From assembly GCA_030760725.1 (NCBI GenBank), contig JASWHV010000008.1, positions 51,311,671 to 51,375,670 of the forward strand: a stretch of DNA of 64,000 nucleotides. The letters run 5' to 3'. Positions 56,975-64,000 of the stretch are shown in pieces. Source of the stretch: Neostapfia colusana. Taxonomy: Eukaryota > Streptophyta > Magnoliopsida > Poales > Poaceae. Position 1 is the stretch's first letter, and each line of letters opens with the position of its first letter. The notes under the pieces were generated by a model that did not search any database, was not told where the DNA came from, and saw only the letters and a program-made list of their open reading frames with translations. Made by a program: the position numbers and the translations under genes.

Positions 56975-56987
56975 AAGGGGGGAGGAA
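56975..56987 (+). promoter_or_regulatory. Polypurine tract, copy 2
   Basis: AAGGGGGGAGGAA ends at the first base of the 3' LTR; it primes plus-strand DNA synthesis. Confidence 0.92.
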
Positions 56988-59900
56988 TGTAAGGGCCTCA
57001 GTTTTTGACACTCATTTGCAGTGTTCATCACCACACCACACACCTCATTTGAGGAAAAATGATGAACACAAATAAAGAGCAAGTAACAATTATCAACATG
57101 CTCATTAGGGAACAAACTCACACATTACAAAAGTGGTACTTCCCACATGTGATATAGATGGGCTGGACATATGAAAACTCCTACACTTTGCTAAGGATGT
57201 CCATGCCAAGTTCCACCCAAATTCAAAACCTTTTTGAGGTCATCTTGGGTATAGTTAGGAAGAGGGCAGTTTGAAACCATATTCAAATTCAAACTGTTTT
57301 CACCCACTGAATTTAAAAGTGGAAGGCATATTCTTGCTCAGCACATTTTTGTGAGCTCACACACCAATTTTCACTCCATTTGGAGTTGATCTTGACATGA
57401 GCTAAGGGGGAGAAATTCAAACTTTATTTGAATTTCAAACTGCACTTGTGCTGAAATTCATTCAAACCAAACCTCATTTGAACTTTGATCAATTCAAATG
57501 GCTCTTGGGTGAATAATTTGAGTTGCCAAGGGTAGAATAGGGTTCACTGTTTACCACAGCTGTTAGGAATAAATTTCAGAGGTTAAAAGAGGAGTGGGAC
57601 CCACATGTCAGCCTCAGCCTCAAAGCAAACCGACTGAACCACAGTTCAGTCGGTTCCCGGCTGTTGTGCGCGCGCGCCACCGAAGGGGGCAGCCGGCGCC
57701 AGCTCCTGCTGCGTGCCCCAAGCCGGAGACCGGCCGACCGGCCTATTTATTCCCTCCCCGGCGTGCTTCAGTCGCCATTCCCCGAGCTGCCGACGTGCAC
57801 GATCCATTTCTCCACTGCCATCACCGGCGCTCGAGTTCCTGCTGGATCGAGCTGATCGCAGCTTCCTCTTTCCACTCCAGGGTCCCAGCCAGGTACTAGC
57901 GACCATCCTCCATCCTTCCCATTGATAGAAATCGATTGAAACCGAGTGATATCGGCTGTGCCGAAAGATCAAACTCGGAACTGGAAACCGCCGCACCTCG
58001 GGCTCTCGTGGACAGCCCAACCTGGGCGTTGTCACGCCCGAGCCAAGGCACCCTTGGACGCGCAAGTGATCGGTGCTGCTCATCCCCGAGCCACAGCTCG
58101 AGTGATTGCTCACCGGCGGCGAATTTCCACTTTTCCCCTTTCTGTGTGCAGAACGACCCTCGGGTACGATTCTGTTTAATTCGTGCTCTAGAAAGGATTA
58201 GAGGGCCTCAGGCCACTCCCACACGAACTAGACACGGTGACGCACAAGTTGCCTTCACAACTCTGGGCCGGAGAACTTCTGTGCCCGGCGTAATTCAAGG
58301 TCTACTAATGGCGGAACGCACGGGGGGTATCGGGCGCACGGTGAGGACCTATTTCGGGCCTTCCCCGAGCTGCCCCGAGTTCATGTCGACCTTCTCTGAG
58401 GTCCACTGATGCTCCCCGACCGGTTTCCCAAGTAGCTGAGGCACTAGGAGCATCAGCCGACATGGCCGAAGTCATTCCGATATGGCGGCTCGTCGCCGAC
58501 CATGCTCCGGCCATTGTCATGAGCAGCTGACCCTCGGATCATGTTCCCCAAGTAAAAGTAGGCAGGGGCGGCCAGAATCAAGAAGTTTGAAGCTGTACAG
58601 CAGCCGGCGGCGAGCTCCCCGGCGAGGTCCCTCGGCGGCGGAGCGCGGGTGTCGCGAGGTTGAAGAAGGGGGTGGACCCCAGCTGTCAGCGGCCGATATT
58701 TTGAATCGGGATCCGGCTGCGGCCGGGATCGGGTGTGCTGGCGCGCAAAAGCCTTGTGGGCCGCGGTGTGCTGTCGCTTCGGCGTGCGACGCGTGTCCCC
58801 TGGGCCCACGCGCGAGTTTAAACTTTTCCCCGATTTTCAGATTTCCTTCAAACTTCAAATCCTTATAACTTTGGCTAGAAAGCTCCAAATTGAGTGAACC
58901 AAATTTTGCTGGATTCAGCTCTTTGAGTACTTTCCAGAAAATCAAGTGTCACTTCATGAGATTCCTTAATTCTCCAGAATTAATTCCTTAAAGTTTAAAC
59001 TGTTAGGAATTTTAACTGGAGAATCATTTGGAGGAAAATCCTGAAATTTTGCTGAGATGTTCACCAAAATATCCTTGAACTACCATAAAAATTTCAGATC
59101 CATTTGAGCTCATTTAGTCCACCTAATGGTGTGATTAGTAAAACTGTTCCAGAGAAAATAGAAAATGTTCAGAAACATTTTCAGAATTTTCTCTGAAATT
59201 GTTTAGCTCATATCTTTAGTTAGAGACTTCCAAATTAAGTGAGACCAATTCCATTAGAACCCTCTGAAAGTCTAGTTTTCAGAAAGTCATAGTTTGTTTC
59301 ATGAAAATACCTAGAACACCCTAAAAGCCTTTAATTAAGGTCAAGGACATAATTATTTGTGGAGGGCTCAAATGAGCTTTGCTGCAACTAAAACTTGACC
59401 AAGTCTCTGTTTAGGTTGTAACCAAGCCACAGTAAAAGTTTCACAGTCATTAGATCTATCTAGTAAAGGTTATAGACTTCACAACTTCAAAGTTAATACA
59501 AAAGCATTTAATTAATACATACATTGTTCTTATCATGTAGTCGCTAAGGTCGAGGAGGAACCCGAAGTCCTAGACTTCGTTACTCCGGAGGAACAGCTAG
59601 CCTACGACCAAGAGCAGCAAGGCAAGCCCCGGTTTGCATTAACCATTTTATAAATTTTTATTGTTTTGAGCACATACTTGTTTTCTTTATGTTGTGCATC
59701 AGAGTCTTGTTTGGAAACCCCACTGCATAGCCAAGAAAACCATGGGTTGGGGTTTAGGATTGCAAACCCCGTTAGCCACTGCATTGCTAGGATAGAGTAG
59801 GATTCGGTACAAGTCGAGTAGTTGGAACTACTCGCGAGGATAGGCTAGAGGCACATTGCTCGGGTAGAGATAGCACATGATACACATGGCAAGAAAATGA

Positions 59901-61032
59901 GACCGAGCGGAGAGTAAGGGCAGCAGGACTTTGGGGCCTGTGTGCTGTAGCTCCGCTTGTGTCGATTGAGGACCGAGCCGTGTGCGGGCCTGTTGAACAA
60001 GCTAGAACAGTACCGAAGACCTACCGGCTATATGGGAACCGGGAAACTGATGTAACTCGGGTAGCTGGGTATTGAGGCATTGCCCGTCGTTCAGAGGGTA
60101 GGTTGAGAGCTCGAGGTGTAAATCAGCTGGCGGCACAGAGATGCGCGTGCAGGGACCTCTTGCTCGGGACGATGGGACCGGTTCAATATTTGGCTAACGG
60201 GTGAAAGGTAGTCGCGTACGGCATCCGTGATGGTTGTTGTAGGCAACATCGAGTACGGGCGTACGTGACGGGTTGTTCGGGTAACCCTGCAGGTGTAAAT
60301 CGATTATAATCGCCGTCCCTCGCGGTCAGTGAGTACCACTTGTTCACTGTACCGTGACGTAGAAAGAATAGGCTAGTTACATGTTAAAATGTTGCTGATT
60401 GAAAGTTGGATATTGATTGTTAATGATATGTTGTAGCTTAGTGCTAACTAAAGTTCTTTTCAACTTTGGGCAGAGTACATGAGAGAAATGCGTTTCTTGT
60501 TTGATTGCGGCTCTCTCATGTGCCTTAGCGTAAAGTTCTCCACAACCTGCTGCTAAAACTTGAAAGTAAGGTTCTACTAATTAGGCGAGTCCTTGCAAAT
60601 GATTTTTACCTCATGCAACCCATCACCCTCATGTAGAAGTTTCATGTTTAGGTGAGACGGGTCAGACTTGCTGAGCCTTCGTGCTCACTGCTTGTGTTTG
60701 AAGCTTTTGCAGGGTTCTATGAGGAAGGGACTCCCGAAGAGGAGACGGAACCCCAGGAGGGGAACCCCGTCGAGTGGGAGTCGTGCACGCCGCAGAGTTA
60801 GTGTGCGAGTGTGCTAGCAAGGACACGTTCGAGGGCTGAACGTGCACTTGATGCTTAGTCTACGCCCGCGAGTGTGGACTAAACTTATTTTGATGTAAAC
60901 ATGTTAATAAACTTGTTTATGTAATAAAGCTTCCGCTTCCGCTTTGTACCTTTGACGTGTGTTATACGGTGTTGTGCAACGCAGCACCCCTCAGCGTGAT
61001 CCTGGCTCGACAGGACCAGTGGGGTCGTGTCA
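56988..61032 (+). repeat. 3' LTR of family A copy 2
   Basis: 4045 bp and, by eye, identical to 45601-49645 except for two positions. AATAAA lies at 60923-60928. Exon-like blocks A and B are repeated here. Confidence 0.95.
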
Positions 61033-61037
61033 ATGGT

Positions 61038-62071
61038 GGCTTGATTACTACGAATTTTGAAGGTTTGTGCGGCTCGGTCCTATGAACACCGAAGTGTTAA
61101 CCGAGAAAATTCTCCCTCGTCGCTGCATAAGAAGAGGAGGGAGTTGCATGGTCGTGATTAGCACCTGAGGGCGGTCCTTTTTCGTGTAGATCATCGGGCA
61201 CGAGGGAGTTTGTGTCGCCCGGGTGCTGGGGAATCAAGGCAATCGGCGGTGGTTGGTTTTTCTTCGGGACTGTGCGCGGCAGAGGGTGGAGAGCGGGGAG
61301 GTTCAAGTATGCTGTAGCACGGCTGATCACGACGTTTCACCCGGTGTTCTCAGCCACAGATCAGGAGGTGGCTCTCCCACCGCTGCTCGGTCGAGCGGCA
61401 GCCCGTGCTGGCGCGCTCCTGGGAAACAGAGGCGGTTCTCTCAGCTTCTGTGACTGACCTGTGGCCCCTCTCTCCCCCTTCTATCTTTTCTTATTTTTTT
61501 TCACTGCAAAGATCTCAGCTACTCACAATTGAAGGGGATACTTAGCCACCAAGTCATGGGTTAAATTTTATTTCCTCAAATTGAAGTTGGTTTGGTTAAA
61601 TTTGCTTCACATTTGAATTTGAAATTCGAATTCAGTTTTGAATTAATGCAAATTTAGCTCCCGACAAGATGAACTCCAATGAGGATGAAAATTGGTGGGC
61701 TAACTCAGAAAAATGTGCTGAGTTTGAATATGAAGTCAACTTTTGAATCCAAGTGATGAAAGTAGCTGAAATTTGAATTTGCATTCAAATTAGCCCTTTT
61801 TACAAATGTCTCCAAAAGTGCCTCAAACTGATTTTGATTTGCATGAAACTTGGCATGAGCACCCCTAAGAATGTTTAGAGACTAATGGTAAACTCATCCT
61901 CTCATGTTTATGTGTGTGAGCTCCTACTTTTTGGAGTTGTGAGTTCTTCCTCTAATCACCTCTTGATGGTGTTTACTTGCTCTTCACAAATGTTCATGAG
62001 TTATCCACAAAATGAGCTGTGGTGTGGGGATGTGATGAACACTCTAGCAAGTGAAATCTTGGGCTTTTACA
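61038..62071 (-). repeat. Family B 3' LTR on the minus strand, piece 1 of 3 (proximal end)
   Basis: Minus-strand start TGTAAAAGCCC at 62071, related to the family A start TGTAAGGGCC. It joins 45600 once family A copy 2 and one ATGGT are removed. The part near 61230-61450 is GC-rich, like the family A LTR. The ORFs there have no recognisable domain. Confidence 0.85.
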
Positions 62072-62090
62072 TCCCTCGCCCCTTAAAAGA
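62072..62090 (-). promoter_or_regulatory. Polypurine tract of the family B element
   Basis: The minus strand reads TTTTAAGGGGCGAGGGA directly before the LTR start. It is equivalent to the family A tract but interrupted by one C. Confidence 0.75.
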
Positions 62091-62136
62091 ATCTCGTCCT
62101 GAGATTATAAAAGAAGAGACGAAGATGTAAGAGGAA

Positions 62137-64000
62137 TTACCCGTGATGAGATGCCATGAAATTGGGGTAGTTTGAGCGAAGGAACTCCTCGCTCTCCCAC
62201 GTCACTTCCTCAGCGGTGTGGTTGCTCCACAATATCTTGTAGAACCACAGCGTTCGGTTACGCGTGGTCCGAGCCTTCTCATCAATAATCTCCACCGGAT
62301 ATTCAGCATAAGTCAAATCCGGTTGTAGCTCGCCAATGTCTTTGGTGGGAACAGTAGCCGTATACTTCAGACATTTTCGAAGTTGTGAAACATGGAAAAT
62401 GTCGTGAACACCAGCGAGAGACGCTGGTAGTCCTTGTGGATACGCCACGGTCCGCACTTCTCGGTTATAGCATAGGGTCCAATAACTCGGGGAGTGAGTT
62501 TCCCCTTCACGCCGAATCGGTTCATGCCTTTCATCGGAGACACACGGAGGTACACGTGTTCCCCGACGTCGAAGTGCAGCGGCCTACGCCTCTTATAAGT
62601 GTAACTTTTCTATCAGGATTGGGCGGTCTTCAAGTTTGCTTGAATAATCCGAACACGCTCTTCGCCGTCATTCACCAAATCAATCCCGAACGTGACCCTT
62701 TCACCGGACTCACACCAGTTCAATGGGGTGCGGCATTTGCGACCGTAGAGAGCCTCATATGGTGCCATCTTGATACTCGCTTGATAGCCATTGTTGTACG
62801 AGAACTCCGCCAACGGTAGATGATCATCCCAATTTCTACCGTGGTGGATGGCACACGCTCTCAAGATGTCTTCTAACACTTGATTCACCCTCTCAGTTTG
62901 CCCATCAGTCTGAGGGTGATAAGCGGAGCTTCTAATCAGTTTAGTACCCAAAGCAGCGTGCAACTGCTCCCAGAAATGAGCCATGAACAGTGCCCCTGAA
63001 TATGAGATTATGGTCTTGGGTACCCCATGCAAGCATAAGATTCTTGCAATGTACAACTCCGCATACTTGCTGGCATGGTAACGTGTATGCACGGGAATGA
63101 AGTGAGCCAAATTGGTTAATCAGTCAACGATTACTGAAATGGAATCATGCTTGTTGGAAGTCAGGGGTAATCCTACAATGAAATCCATGCTCACATCTTC
63201 CCACTTCCATGCTGGGATTTTCAGGGTTTGCAACAGCCCTAATTTTCTCATGTGATCTGCCTTCACTTGTCTACACGTATCGCACTCGGATACATACTTT
63301 GCAACTTACCGCTTCATCCGTGTCCACCAAAATTTACTCTTTAAATCTTGGTACATTTTGTTGCTGCCCGGATGAATGGAGAACTTAGACAAGTGAGCTT
63401 CATCAAGGATCTTCTTTCTCAGCTCCATATTCCGGGGTACGACTATGCGGTCATTGAACCATAGCTTCCCCTCATCATCCTTCCAGAAACATTTGATATC
63501 CCCGCTGTCTATCCATCTCTGGAGATGTGCCATGCCCTTGTCAACCTTCTGAGCTGCAATAATATACTCCCTAATGGTAGGTATGAGGGCAAGGTTGTAG
63601 AGTGATCCATAAGGAACCAAGTATAAACTCGGCTCTTCCTCTTCCATCGGTGTAATGGTGAGGTTATGGACATGTGATTTCTGACTCTGCGCGTCGGAAA
63701 CAACATTTTCCTTGCCGGGGTGGTAATGAATCTCAATCTAATAGCCTTTGATTAATTACAACCACCTCCTTTGCCTTATATTCAGCTCCTTCTGGGTGAA
63801 GATATATTTTAAACTCTTGTGATCGGTGTAGAGATGCACCAAATTCCCCAGGAGATAGTGCCTCCACATTTTTAGCGCCAAAACCACAGCAGTGAGCTCA
63901 AGATCATGAGTTGGATAGTGCTGCTCGTGGTTTTGGAGTTGGCTGAGCCATACGCGACCACACGTCCTTCTTGCATCAATATGCAGCCAAGACCGATACC
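62137..64000 (-). pseudogene. Family B chromovirus pol: RNase H, integrase, chromodomain (partial, runs off window)
   Basis: Minus strand, from the window edge: RNase H (ALKMWRHYLLGN and TDHKSLKYIFTQKELN with later stops), then HYHPGKENVV. Next is the H2C2 linker with SLYNLALIPTIREYI and DEAHLSKFSIHPGSNKMY. The integrase core (63110-62613) has AHFIPVHTRYHASKYAELY, and IISYSGALF where ISDRG is expected, so the second catalytic Asp is Tyr; QTERVNQVLED keeps the Glu. The C-terminal integrase is shifted (62555-62367), and the chromodomain (LWFYKILWSNHTAEEVTWES) ends at 62137 with a stop. Several stops and frameshifts (about 63740, 63305, 63115, 62610, 62455) disable it. It is the internal part of the element whose LTR spans 13902-62071; its 5' half lies outside the window. 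Confidence 0.92.

Larger units (their letters stand above)
45601..61032 (+). mobile_element. Ty3/gypsy chromovirus family A, copy 2: complete and probably young
   Basis: TGTAAGGG to GTGTCA, 15,432 bp, with target duplication ATGGT at 45596-45600 and 61033-61037. Both LTRs are 4045 bp. Reading them against each other I found two differences (T/C at 47231 versus 58618, G/A near 48839 versus 60226). PBS, ORF0, gag-pol and PPT are all intact. At 1.3e-8 substitutions per site per year two differences suggest some tens of thousands of years or less. The chromodomain and the long LTRs place it with Tekay/Del chromoviruses. Confidence 0.97.

Noticed and set aside
17955..61032. Copies 1 and 2 of family A as a segmental duplication of one locus
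   Set aside because: Each has its own target duplication (TCTGC and ATGGT), its own LTR pair, many nucleotide differences, and different flanking elements. They are independent insertions.

Overview
The window is a stretch of plant nuclear repeat DNA, almost certainly from a grass. The evidence is the mixture of L1 and RTE LINE relics, a Ty1/copia element, long-LTR Ty3/gypsy chromoviruses with a chromodomain, and a large CACTA (En/Spm) transposon with the grass-typical subterminal motif CAGGCGGTT. I see no intact host gene, rRNA, tRNA or CRISPR array. Nearly every base belongs to a transposable element or a fragment of one, and the elements are inserted into each other.

Layout. 1-1068: L1-type LINE ORF2 relic (-). 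1069-1643 and 10669-11029: remains of a degraded CACTA-like element, split by a defective Ty1/copia element (1644-10663, TSD TATGT). The copia leader holds a 5'-truncated RTE LINE (-), which itself holds a MITE. 11030-13901: fragments of a chromovirus called here family B (integrase scrap, truncated LTR, pol scrap). 13902-64000: a second family B chromovirus on the minus strand, whose 3' LTR (13902-62071) is broken by two large insertions. The first is a CACTA element (14761-43776, TSD TAT), itself broken by chromovirus family A copy 1 (17955-32713, TSD TCTGC). The second is chromovirus family A copy 2 (45601-61032, TSD ATGGT). The family B pol runs off the end of the window.

Function. Family A copy 2 looks young and possibly active: its two LTRs have equal length and I found only two differences between them, and its PBS, ORF0, gag-pol and PPT are all intact. 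Copy 1 is dead (G-tract frameshift, two nonsense codons, integrase deletion). It lacks exactly the 439-bp GT...AG segment that copy 2 carries between ORF0 and the gag start codon, which implies reverse transcription of a spliced RNA.

The CACTA element has two divergent, now broken, genes: a TNP2 transposase (-), and a Transposase_24 gene (+) fused to a Ulp1-like cysteine protease whose catalytic Cys codon is a stop. They face away from a shared, partly palindromic promoter region. Just beyond the 3' end of TNP2 lies a 1.67-kb inverted repeat built from fragments of two DRD1/CLASSY-type SNF2 helicase genes, the plant remodeler group used for siRNA-directed DNA methylation. Transcribed, it would fold into a long hairpin RNA against the host silencing machinery. 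I regard it as the most interesting object in the window, but its function is inference.

The LTRs of both chromovirus families also hide two short exon-like open blocks that are conserved and in phase with each other.
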